From: Edaphochlamys debaryana
Lineage: Eukaryota > Chlorophyta > Chlorophyceae > Chlamydomonadales
DNA length: 64,000 nucleotides
NCBI GenBank assembly: GCA_016858145.1
Contig: JAEHOE010000066.1
Coordinates: forward strand, 372,001 to 436,000
Direction: 5' to 3'
Under the pieces are notes generated by a model. It was given only the letters and a program-made list of their open reading frames with translations, searched no databases and was not told the origin of the DNA. Positions 12,992 to 23,271 of the stretch are shown in pieces. Position 1 is the first letter of the stretch. Each line of letters starts with the position of its first letter. The translations under genes were made by a program, and so were the position numbers.

Positions 12992-15336
12992 ATGGTCGCT
13001 GGCGGCCTGCAACCACCGCCGGCCGAGGAGGAGGAGGCTGCGGCCGTCGCGCAGGGCCAGGGCGTCATCTTTGTGCTCGATGACGCCCAACTGGAGGTGG
13101 CGCAAGTCGGCAAGGTGCGCGGCTAGTCGGCGGCGGCCCGTCCAGTTTGGCCGGGGCCCGGGGGCCTCTCGCGTGTCAGCCCTCCACCCGCCACCCCCGG
13201 TCCCTGCGCTGCACGCACTGTGCATCGCCCTTCACGGCTCTCGGTGCATGTGCTCTATGGGCTTTGCATCTAGCACCCGGTTCCGGCAGGCGCAAGCAGG
13301 CATGGACAAGCCCCGCGTCGGCTGGCGCTCAAACCCCCACCTGAATGCGCGTCGGGCCGCCGCCCACCTGCCCCCTGCCCCTAACACCCCCCTCCTTGCA
13401 ATCGGGCCCCCAGACCTACCAGCTCCTGAACTGCGACGACCACGCAACGTATCTCCGAAAGCACGGGAAGGACCCGGCGCTCTACCGGCCCGACATTTGC
13501 CACCAGGTGCGGTGGAGGCGGCACCAAAGGCAGGGCGCTCAGCGGGGTCTGACGCCCTGCTCGCTCCGTAAGGCGGGGTCACCAGGTCACAGACGGTGCC
13601 AAGCGCAGTCGGAGGCAAAGGCGCAGCAGCCCTTGGGCCACCAGCACCAGTAAGGTGGTGCAAGGCCCAGGCGGCAAGGGCCGACCCTAGCCCTCAAAGC
13701 GCATCGGCAAGGGCCGACCCTAGCCCTCAAAGCGCATCGGCAAGGGCCGACCCTAGCCCTCAAAGTGCCTCTGCAGCGGCCCTCACGGGCTGAGCCCTGC
13801 AGCGGCTCTGCGGTCCAGGGCCGCCTTGGCAGCCGGGCTGGGTGGGGGTGAGCGGTGGAGCCAAGGATGGGTCGGCTCGCCGGTCTGGGGGAACCTCGAC
13901 GCCCGTCGAGTCTGGCCAAGCAAAGCGGATGAGGCGAGGCTTTCAAGATATGGGGGAGGGGCGCAGGGGCAAGGATGGGGGCAGGAGCACTTCCAAATGG
14001 TACCTTTGTCACCGGGCCGAGAAGCAGTCGGGGTACTCTGGGATGTAGCATGGCTGCCGGGGGTTCGAGGGGTGTCATGGATTCCCAACGAGGGCTTGCC
14101 TGCAAGGGAGGCCTGGGACACACCTTCCGGAGGCTTGAAGCGACTTCAGCGTTAGAGTGGCTACTGGACTGTCTCCTTGCCCGGTTCAACGGCAATCATG
14201 CGGTCGCTGCCGCTCTCCCATTGCTTGATACGCTCATTGTATGCTCCATGTTCCCTCGTCCCAGGCTCTCCTAAACGTGCTGGACAGCCCCCTTAACAAA
14301 GCGGGGAAGATCAAGGTGGGTAGGGCGAGGCGCAATCCCTGAGGTGTGGGTTACTGCCGGGTATTGGGAGCCTTCGGGTGCAAGCGGGTTTCGTCACTGC
14401 CACCGGCTGGCAGGCCTGCCTGGCCTCTTGAGCCAAGTGAGGTACGCGTTGAGGACAGCTCACAGCTGCAGCAGAGCCCTCATACCGCAGGGACTGCCAT
14501 GGCTGCTCTTTCTCCGAGCCTGAAGCGGGAAATGTTGTGGAGACTTAGGGCCGAGGGCGTCGAATTCAAGCCCTAGCCCTTAGAATCCTAACGCGTGAGC
14601 CGGCTGTCCTCGCCCAAACCCCCTCTGCCCATCCTCACACCTCGCTCCCACCCACCAGGCAATTTACGTGCGCACGCGGAAGAACGTGCTGTTCTCCATC
14701 AACCCCAAGACCCGCATCCCCCGCACCATCAAGCGCTTCTCCGGGCTCATGGTGCAGCTGCTGCAGAAGCTCAGTATCCGGGCCACGAACGGCCCCGACA
14801 AGCTCATGAAGGTGCGGGGCCGCGGGCCGCGTGTTTGGGTTGCCCAGGGGCTGCGAGCTCTGGGTGTGTTGGGAAGGACGAGTTTGGCTCGTGGGCGTGG
14901 CTGTGGCTGGGGCAACAAGCTGGCGGAGGGGGAGAGCCGATCGGGCGATCGGTCAAGGGGCAAGCCGTCCCTGTAGGCTTGGGTTGGGCCGACCTAGCTC
15001 TGCTCGCCTCACCCGGCTCCTCCGCACCGCTGCCGGCACGCTCCCTCCCCGCCTGCCCAGGTGATCAAGGGCCCCGTCACCAAGCACCTGCCGCTCAACT
15101 GCCGCCGCGTGGGCTTTTCCTTCGCGGCCACCAAGCGCGTGGCCATCCACGAGTACGTGGCGGGCCTGCCCGAGGACACGGGCCCGATCGTGTTTGTGGT
15201 GGGAGCGTTCGCGCACGGCAAGATCGAGGCCAGCTGGGTGGACGAGGAGCTCAACATCTCGGAGTACCCCCTGTCGGCTGCCTACTGCTTGGCGCGCATC
15301 TCGAACGCGTTTGAGATGCGGTGGAAGATCGTGTAG
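12992..15336 (+). CDS. EMG1: EMG1/NEP1, 18S rRNA pseudouridine N1-methyltransferase
   Basis: SPOUT-class enzyme that N1-methylates a pseudouridine of the 18S rRNA hypermodified site and is needed for small-subunit assembly in the nucleolus. Five exons: 12992-13114, 13414-13506, 14265-14315, 14659-14811 and 15061-15336. Together they make 696 bases, or 231 residues, close to the usual 240-250. Family motifs: [21 protein letters not shown]-type [84 protein letters not shown], the cofactor-binding loop; and [15 protein letters not shown] near the end. The start is the only ATG giving the short acidic N terminus before [12 protein letters not shown]. Intron 2 is 758 bases and carries a 33-base tandem repeat. 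Confidence 0.96.
13676..13774 (+). repeat. 33-base tandem repeat, three copies, in EMG1 intron 2
   Basis: Three near-perfect units beginning aagggccgaccctagcc at about 13676, 13709 and 13742; the third has one change (gtgcc for gcatc) near its end. Entirely intronic. Confidence 0.85.
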
Positions 15337-15740
15337 GCGTCGGTGTGAAGCTAGCGGGCGGGCGGAGCATGCGCAGGATGGGGATTGGGGCGGGGTGGGG
15401 TTGAGGGCGTACTGGGCTGGGCGCCAGGGTGCGCTTGCCGTCTGGTGGAGGGCCGAAGGGGGAAGGACGACGGGAACAGGGAAAGGAGGTGGGCAGGACG
15501 GGCACTAAAAGCCCTCCCAAGTGACTATGCGGGCATGATATTAGCATGGAAGCTTGTGCCCTGCTTGTACCCTGCAATGTGGCAGTGAGGCCCTCAGCCC
15601 GGACAGAAGAGCACGTTCTGCAGACTTGCGAGTCAAGCTGAGGACTGCTGCGATGTGTGGTTTCTTAGCAGAGACGGGATGGCTATGAAGGCACGGGGCA
15701 GTTCGGAATGCGAGGGTGCCGACCCGGCTTTATGAGGATT

Positions 15741-15745
15741 TGTAA
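15741..15745 (+). terminator. candidate TGTAA poly(A) signal for EMG1
   Basis: TGTAA 405 bases after the EMG1 stop codon, a typical spacing for volvocine algae. Confidence 0.5.
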
Positions 15746-15925
15746 GATGGCAAGTGCGTGCAGGACTGATGGCAGGTCTGGGCGGTGACGCGGTGTGCGC
15801 TTTCGGGAAAGTGCTGAAGAGCTGAGGCGGGCCGCCGGGCTGCTGGCGCAGGCTGCTGGTCCCTTTTGCCTTAGGTTGATGCACCGGCACACATGACGTG
15901 AGGGGTTGCCAGACTGTAGAGGAAC

Positions 15926-15930
15926 TTACA
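15926..15930 (-). terminator. candidate TGTAA poly(A) signal for the 16.5-20.8 kb gene
   Basis: TGTAA on the minus strand, 617 bases after that gene's stop codon. Confidence 0.4.
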
Positions 15931-16546
15931 GTTTGCTGTGCTCTCCTTGCATCCTCACCCGCACAGCGAGACGTCCTTTCACCTGATGCACACTTGGCTA
16001 CCCACATGCAGTACACACGCCCGTGCTTCAGGGCGTTGGGCGACACGCCCAAAGCTACACCTAGCTGTCAAACGCCAGTCCGGCGATGTCACGGAGCAAC
16101 GGCCCGGCGCATACACGCCCACAAATGCAGTCAGTGGATTGTCCCTTGCGCCGGCAAGCGCGTGCTTGCATACTCGGCCCTCTAAGTAAGGACAGCGCCT
16201 GGCCTCCCAACCCATCCATCCCTTCCCATCCCACCCCTGCGACCCCGAGCACCGCAACCGCAGCGGCCATCTGCTCTATTTCCCGTGCAGCTATTTCGCC
16301 TATGGCTGCTCTGCATGCGCACGCCAGCACGCCCAGCTAGCCCGTGTTTACGCCCACCTGCTAGATCACAAGTCCGAGTATAAATATGTCCAAACACGCA
16401 TCTCCACCATTGCCAACATCTGCCCCAGCTGCCTCATGTGCCAACGCGCGCAAATAGCCGCATCGCCGCAAGCTCTTGCCATATGCTCCCCTCCCCCTCG
16501 CACGGCCCTATTGATTGCCGAGACCACCGTATAGTTCATGGCCTGC

Positions 16547-19500
16547 TCAGTACGGCATGTACGGCATAGTGCGCAGCCGCGTGACCTCCTGCCGGCCTGC
16601 CTTACAGAACTCCGCGGCGTTCGCCAGCTGCTGCTTCACGGCGCGAGTGATGTCAGCCCGGTCGTCGGCTTCAATCACGAACTGCGACTGGTCATCCGGA
16701 TCCTCGTCGTATGCGGCCTGGTGCCCCGAGCGGCCGCGGGCGGACACGGACCGCACCATGTACGGCAGTCCGTTAGGGCCGTTGCCGCCCGCGCCGTACG
16801 ACCCCGGACGCCCGCCGGCGGCGCCGCCGTAGCCGCCGCTGGCGGAGCCGCTGCCCTGCCAGGCAGGCCGCGGCATGGGATGCGCAGAGGCGGATGTGGG
16901 TCGGCCGCCGCCGCCGTACGCAGCGATGGAGGTGTAACCCCCCCCGCCCGCGCCGTTGCCGCCGTACGACGTTCGGCCGTACGACGGGTTCGCGCTGGCG
17001 GGACGCATGCCCCGTGCGCCCGACCCAGAGCCGTAGCCGCCGCCCGGCATGACTGGGGCTTGCGACGGGCCGGCGCCGTAGGTGGCGGACGTGGGGCGAG
17101 AGCGGCTGCCGCCGCCGCCCCCAACCGCTGGGCTGGCGGAGAAGGGCCGGCGGCTGCCGTAGCCGCCAGCGCTGTTGTAACCGCTGTGGTCGCCGTACGC
17201 GTCGCCGCCCTGGGGCGGCGGCGGCGGCGCGCCGCTAGCCCGCAGGGCCTTGGCCTGCTGCTTCAGCTTGGCGTGCCCAGAAAGGAACTGCTTGAGCGTC
17301 AGCTCCTTGACCACGGCCATGCGGGCAACGCCGCCGCCGTAACCGCCGTCGTACGCGTCGTACTGCTCGCCGTACGGGTCCTCTGACTCATCCGGCGGCA
17401 CCTCCTCGACCAGCTGCACGGTCATGTTGCTGAGCCGGTCCTTGAGCCTGTACCGCCGTGACGTCACGCCCAGCTGCAGCAGCCAGCGGTTGGCCTCGAC
17501 GATGCGCTTCAGCGTGTCAGCCACGTACACGCTTACGGCATGCCCCGCCACCTCAACCGCTGCCGTACCGGCGGCGCCCGGCGGCTCCAGACCGAGCGCA
17601 ACGACCCGCTCGCTGACGCCCGGCTCGGCGCCGCCGCCAGCGGCGAAGGCCATGGCTGGGTCATAGCGAGTGCCGACGCCCGGTGCAACCGGCCCACCGG
17701 TGGCGTTGCCGCCGCGGCTGGCAGACGGGGGCCGCATGTGGTGTGGTTGCGCGGACATGGGCCGTCCTCCGTGACGCGGCACGGCCGACTGCTGCTGTTG
17801 CTGTGGCGGCGGAACACCGTATGCCCCGGCGGCGTGGCGGGCCGAGACGGGACGGCGGAGGGGGGCCGTGACGGGGCGCTTGGGCCGCGGGCCGTCCCCG
17901 CCGGCGCTGGCGCGCCGGCCGCCGCCGCCAGCCCCGCCCTCCCGGTGCGCCTGTGACGAACGCTTCTGCATGTCGAGCCACGTGTCGAACTTCATGCGGT
18001 TCTGCGCCGCCTGAGCGTCAGCGTCGTCAAGCACCGAGAGCGACGCCTCCGTCAGCGGCGCAGCGTCGCTGGCATCGTCCTCCGGGACGCCGCCAGGCGA
18101 GGCAGGCGCCGTCGCCGCCGCCACCAGGTCAGCGCGCATGTCCCTAGCCAGGTCGATGAACGACGCCGTGGGCTGCGGCTGCGGCATGTCGGCCGTCAGG
18201 GCGTCCTCCGGCCGCGTCGGCGGCGGCGCAGCCGCCCGTGCGTGCGGCGCCGACGACGGCCTGCCGTCGCCGCCCTCGCCGCCGCTGCCCGCCCCCGCCG
18301 CCCCCGGCCCGCCAGAGTGAGGCGACGTCGCGCCGTCACCCGTGCCGCGGCCTGGCGAGCCCGTCCGGCCCGGGCTGATCGGGCGCGTGAACCCGGGCCC
18401 CGTGGGCGCCGCCGTCAGGGACTCGGGCGGCACGTGGTAGCCCAGGTACCCGAACGCAGCCAGGCCGGCGCCCGCGGCCCGGCCCGACACGGGGCGCTTC
18501 TTCTTGGCAGCCGCCTCGGCGGCCGCCTTGTGGTGGGAGGGCAGCACCTCGATGTCGTGCTTGAGCAGCTGCATGGCGAACTGCTGGGGCGGCAGCAGCT
18601 CGGGGCCGCCCGCGGGCGCGGGCGAGGGCGCGGCCGAGCCGCGCAGGCTGCCGGCGGCGCTCGAGGCGGCGGCGCGGCGGAAGGCCAGCTCGTCGTCTTC
18701 CTGGTCGCTATCTCCGCCGGGGAGCGGCGTGCGGGCGGACTTGGGCGTGTGGCGAGCCGAGGCTGCAGAGCGGCGCGCGCTGGCTGCGTAGGAGGGCTCG
18801 GCGGAGGGCGGGGCGGAGGGCGTGCGGGCGATCGCCGACGGCTCCGCCGACGGGATGGGCGGCGGCAGGTCCTCCTCCTTGTGCTCATCCTCGTCCTCCT
18901 CCTCCGCGTCCTCCTCAAAGCCCTCGTCCTCGTACCCCTCCTCCTCCTCCTTTTCCTCCGCTGCCTCCTCCTTGGGCGACTCCGGCGTAGGGGCCTCCTC
19001 CTCGGGGGCCTCCTCCGCCAGGTTGCTTTTGGAGGGGTCGAACCCGATGGGCTCCACGAAGCCACGCATGGCCATCTCCGGCGTCGTTGGCTCCGGAGTG
19101 CCGTACGGGATCGACGGGGATTCCGGCGGCGCCTCCTCCGGCTCCTGCTCTGGCTCTGGCTCCGGCTCCGCAGGCTGCTCCTGCTCCTGCTCCGGCTCTG
19201 GCTCGGGTTCCGGCTCCGCCTGAGGCTCGGGCTCCGGCTCAGGTTGCGGCTCCGGCTCGGGCTCCGGCTTCGCCTCTACATTGTCCCACATTGAGGTGGA
19301 GGGCTTGGGAGCCGGCTCATCCCACATTGAGGTGGAGGGCTTGGGAGCAGGCTCGTCCCACAGGGATGTAGACGGCTTTGGCGCCGGCTCGTCCCAGAGG
19401 GAGGTGGAGGGCTTAGGAGCAGGCTCGTCCCACATAGAGGTGGAGGGCTTGGGAGCGGGCTCGTCCCACATTGAGGTGGAGGGCTTGGGAGCCGGCTCAT

Positions 19501-20846
19501 CCCACAGGGAAGTCGAGGGCTTCTCCTCCTTCTTTGCCCCCGACAGCCATGACGGCTCCCGTGCAGCTGGCGGCTCGGGCTCTGGCTGCTTCTCCGCCTG
19601 CTCGCCCTCCCGGTCATCCTCTTTGATGGTGCCGAAGGGCCCATTCTGGTCGCGCCCTGCAGCGTCCTGCGCGCCCCAGCGGCCAGATGATGAGGCCGGG
19701 CGGGAGGTGGTGGAGGGGTTCTCCGGCGATTCCTCCTTGATTCCCTCCAGGTGCCGGCTCCCTGCATACAAGGCGTACATGCACATATCTCAGGCCGCGG
19801 CAATTCGTAGGGTGCAGACTGAGGACATGGGAGACAGCAAGCGCAACGGCTCACCGCTGCCAGACACGCGCTGCCCCAGGCGTGCGTTCTCTGCAGATTG
19901 CGGGCGTGACATGTACGACAGGTTGCTGCCAGACGCCTGCGAGCCCAGGTACGCCCGCGGTGGCGGCTCGTACTCGGCACGCGGGACAGCAGGGGGATCT
20001 GCAGGGGGCGTTGTTGGGGCACAAGGGCATAGGAGAGGAAAGGTAAGGGTACGGCTCGAATGGCGAAGATACCTACGCGCTCTTCCCTGCAGTAGCACTG
20101 CGGCGCCCCCCACTGCTTATTAACTCGCCCGGTGCGACCTACCCTCTGAGGCTGAAGAGGCCCGCGCCTGGCGCTCCTTCTCCCTCTCCTTTTGCTGCTC
20201 CGGGCGGGGCGAGTCAATGGGCTGAGTTGACCACGGTCGATTGGCGCGGACCTGCACGAAAGTTGGCAGGGGGAGGGCACGACCGTTAAGCCCAACAAAG
20301 TTGGTGTGGATGGGCTCGGGGAAGGCACGGAGCACTGCTGCCCTCGCCGCGTCCCTTTCCCCCTCACACGTACCTCCTCCTGGCGCTTCGCCTGGGCCTC
20401 TTTGTACTTGACGTGTTCCTCCGCTATACGCCGCTCCACCTCATCGTCGCTGTCCTTCTCCTCCTCCCCGGCGGGATCCTGCAAACGGGGGGCACAGCGC
20501 AAAGGAGGCCGCGGGCGTGTGTCAGCCCGGAAGGCTTGCCGGATGACGCAAGGTACTCTGATTATCTCTGAAGAAGGGCATTTGGCTGGACCGAACGCAG
20601 GAATGCGTAACTAGGCGACGGACCGGCACCATTTCAGGCGTCGGGGGCCTCCACCCCTCGCCCAATCATGCTTGGGTTGCCGCTCAATTACATCGTGGGC
20701 ATACACAAGCCCAGCAGGGGTTTTAGGGTACGCGGCCCGCAGGTGGACCGGTCGAACGCGTCGGCACTGCCCCGCGGCCCTCCCAAAGGCCTCACATCCT
20801 GCACGTAGTCCGCTACGTCGCCGAAGTCCTCCATCCGAGTTCCCAT
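16547..20846 (-). CDS. unknown large protein with 12-residue repeats and RPxSA motifs (1,207 aa)
   Basis: I do not recognise this protein. Five exons: 20796-20846 (MGTRMEDFGDVADYVQD), 20374-20478, 20143-20251, 19855-19998 and 16547-19761; total 3,624 bases with consistent phases. In order: an acidic coiled-coil-like stretch (EVERRIAEEHVKYKEAQAKR); a disordered part; seven copies of KPSTSMWDEPAP; a Glu-Pro-Gln run; an acidic block; a more ordered piece (FAMQLLKHDIEVLPSHHK, then GAGLAAFGYLGYHVPP); a region with TLKRIVEANRWLLQLGVTS and RLSNMTVQLVEEVP; a Gly/Tyr-rich part with repeated RPVSA, RPMSA, RPFSA, RPTSA and RPASA motifs; and a C-terminal helix (DRADITRAVKQQLANAAEF) ending MPYMPY. The motif style recalls algal flagellar-associated proteins, but that is inference. 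It is divergent from the 21.8 kb gene. Confidence 0.85.
19274..19519 (-). repeat. in-frame 36-base repeat, seven copies (KPSTSxWDEPAP)
   Basis: Seven units with exact 36-base spacing (tccca at 19284, 19320, 19356, 19392, 19428, 19464 and 19500). They encode Lys-Pro-Ser-Thr-Ser-Met/Leu-Trp-Asp-Glu-Pro-Ala-Pro; the last copy runs into NVEAKPEPE. The only residue change is Met/Leu before Trp, while the codons vary. Confidence 0.92.
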
Positions 20847-21771
20847 CCTGCTCGGTGCTCCTTGCGCGGTGAGGGTGGCCGCGTGCGGGCCAAAGGCCGC
20901 AGACCGCTCAAGCGTGGCCCGTAGCCCTCAACCTAATCAAGCTGTGTCGTTGCAGACATTTGAGGTTACTGCGGCTGTGATGGTGCGGTTGTTTCGCGAC
21001 AGATGCCAGCAATGCTCCGGCGTTGGTTCAGACGTGCTGTTGTGATAACAATTGCTGCCAATGGTTGCTGAGGTAAACGCTGTCGACCGGGTGGGCAGGG
21101 CGGGCGAAGTTCCTGGCTCCCTGCGGGATGCTCCCATGAGACGTCGTCCCTTAGAGGCATTCAGTCCGTCGCGCCCAGGGCTTCGCACGCGAAACCCACT
21201 GCTGTGGATGCTTATCAAACAATAGTCGTCACCCCATATCATCGCTTACCTGATCTAGCCGCTGGGAAGCCGAACGCGACTCTGCTGTAGGGCCATCAAC
21301 TCCAGAGAACAGCGACCCCACCTAGCTGCCCTGAGTGGGATTTGTTGCCTTGGTATAAGTGCAACAGACCTGGACTTGAGAATCAAGAGCTAGCCGTGGA
21401 AACAGGTCCGCCGGGCAGGCACGAGGTGAGCGAGGGCCGCACAGACGGGCATATCTGCTCTGAAATACGTCCAAACTTAGAGGGCTGCAAAGGGCGTGGC
21501 AGTCCCTGCTGCTTTTACCTGGATGTCGGTGGGGCCGCGGGCATGGAGTCGCTCGCTTATGAAACCTGGCGGCTGAGCCCAAGGTCATGCGTGACGCCTT
21601 GCGGCTGGTAGCGTTGTTCGGGGCGCGCCCCACGCGTGTATCTGTCTTGCGCGCCTGTGGGTGTCCGCCGTCATGACCCTAGCCCCCGCCCCCACCCCCC
21701 GGCCTCGCCCACACGCAGGCCTGCACCTGTACAGGCCTTCGCAGCCAGCAGCTAGCCTGCAGCTGGCAGCA
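20847..21771. promoter_or_regulatory. divergent upstream region of the two RPxSA genes
   Basis: A 925-base gap between two head-to-head genes. It is AT-richer near 20930-21060. No convincing ORF or TATA box is seen. Confidence 0.4.
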
Positions 21772-23271
21772 ATGGCCCTGACCATGGATCCCCCACCAAG
21801 CCTGCTACAATCAGACCTACTAACCATCAAGCACGCCTCGGACCCACAAACACTCTTCCCATCGCACGCTTACGGCCGTGGAGGCGTAGGACACTTCCTC
21901 TGCACGGGCCACTCTCGAGCAGGCATCCACCGCCTGCCTCAGGCAGCCTCCGCAGCAGGGTCTCTCAGCCTCACGGCTCGGTCCGGCCGGCTAAGCAGCC
22001 GCTCCGGCGGAGCAGACACCGGGGGCTTCTCCTTAGTCGACCCGAATGACCCCTTGTCAGTGGGCGCAACTCGGGCGTGGGAGGCAGGCTCGGCCGTGCA
22101 CTCGAGCAACTTCGTGAGCGCCTGCCGCTCCGTGCGGCCGACAGACGTCCCGCCTGGAAGCAAGTGGGCTGCAGTCAGGTGCGTGGTCAGGTCTTAAGCC
22201 CTGCTGGACTCCGACGCTTTGACCGCTCCAAGCACAGTAGAACCCTCACCACTTCGTGCCGCCATTCAGCACTCGCGCCTGGCTTCTGGCACTGTGTGCT
22301 GGCACCCACCCATCTCCCGTCCTCCCGCCTTCAACCCGCACGCCCGCAGCTTCTTCGAGAACGACCCCCGCGAAGTCGGGAGGCACCTGCAGATCCTCGA
22401 TATTCTGCAGCGCCAGGCAGACAACGCCAAGGCCGCGGAGCGCCAGGCGGAGCAGGCCCGCCACAGCGCCTGGGCGGAGCAGCAGCGCGAGACCTTCCGC
22501 CGCCAGCGGCTGGAGCAGGCAGTCAAGTACACGCGCGCCGGCATGCGGCCTCGCTCGGCGTATGCGGAGCTCGGGGCGTTGGCGGCGGCCGAGGCCACCC
22601 ACGCCGCTGCCGATGCCGCCGCGCGGCGAGAGGGCTTTGACGCGTCTCAGGACGGGAGCTACTCGGGGACGGCCGACTTCGGGCGACGCCCGGACCCGAC
22701 CTACGGCTTCTACACAGCCGCCGCGATCCAGCAGACCCTGGGGTCACGTGTTCAGCGATCCCAGTCGCTGCCGTACCGGCCTGGCGGCAAGCCGCGCCCT
22801 GCCACGGCGCTGGCGGCGACGGGCGTGGGGTCCAGCAACGCCTTCGCTGCAACGCTGCAGGCGACCGCGGCGTTCCCCCCGCGAGCCGCCATCCCCTTGC
22901 CTAAGAAGACGTACGTCCACGTCTTTGACCGCATGGCGGCGGAGGCGAACGAGACGCCAGCCGCCAAAGCCGCGGCGGTGGCGGCGCAGCAGGCACAGGC
23001 GGAGGAGGAGCGCCAGACGGCGCAGCGGGCAGCTGAGATGCAGGTGGGCGTGGGCACATAGGGCAAGGGGTTGTCCCGGTGGCGGGGGCCGTGCCATCCG
23101 CTCCGGAGCCCGAGGCCCAGTATGAAAGTGCTGTTGCCTAACCCTCCCCTTCTCGCAATCCCGCCGCAGGAGCTGGACTCGTTCGAGGCCCGCATGCGCT
23201 CTCTCCAGCGCGCCCGAAGCCGAGCAGCACAGCGGACTGACCGTCGCATCAGCGACTACGATGACCACTGA
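21772..23271 (+). CDS. unknown coiled-coil protein with RPxSA motif (about 400 aa)
   Basis: I do not recognise this protein. Three exons, 21772-22178, 22350-23043 and 23170-23271, total 1,203 bases in phase. The chosen start gives MALTMDPPPSLLQSDL; an ATG at 21673 and one at 21787 are alternatives. The N-terminal part is polar, with DPQTLFPSHAYGRGG and RSGRLSSRSGG. The middle is a long helix (FENDPREVGRHLQILDILQ, then AERQAEQARHSAWAEQQRE) followed by GMRPRSAYAELGAL. Next come DPTYGFYTAAAIQQTLGS, SQSLPYRPGG and KKTYVHVFDRMAAEANE, then a second charged helix with SFEARMRSLQRARSR, ending DRRISDYDDH. The helical layout and RPRSA motif fit a ciliary or cytoskeletal structural protein, by inference only. 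Confidence 0.78.

Larger units (their letters stand above)
15337..16546. other. convergent 3' regions of EMG1 and the 16.5 kb gene
   Basis: No ORF is supported. Two candidate poly(A) signals face each other here: TGTAA on the plus strand at 15741 for EMG1, and on the minus strand at 15926-15930 for the next gene. A TATAAATA sequence at 16379-16386 has no gene attached. Confidence 0.5.

Noticed and set aside
18242..19294. Long plus-strand open frame opposite the 1,207-residue gene
   Set aside because: Arg/Leu-rich antisense shadow of a GC-rich coding exon; no domain and no splice logic.
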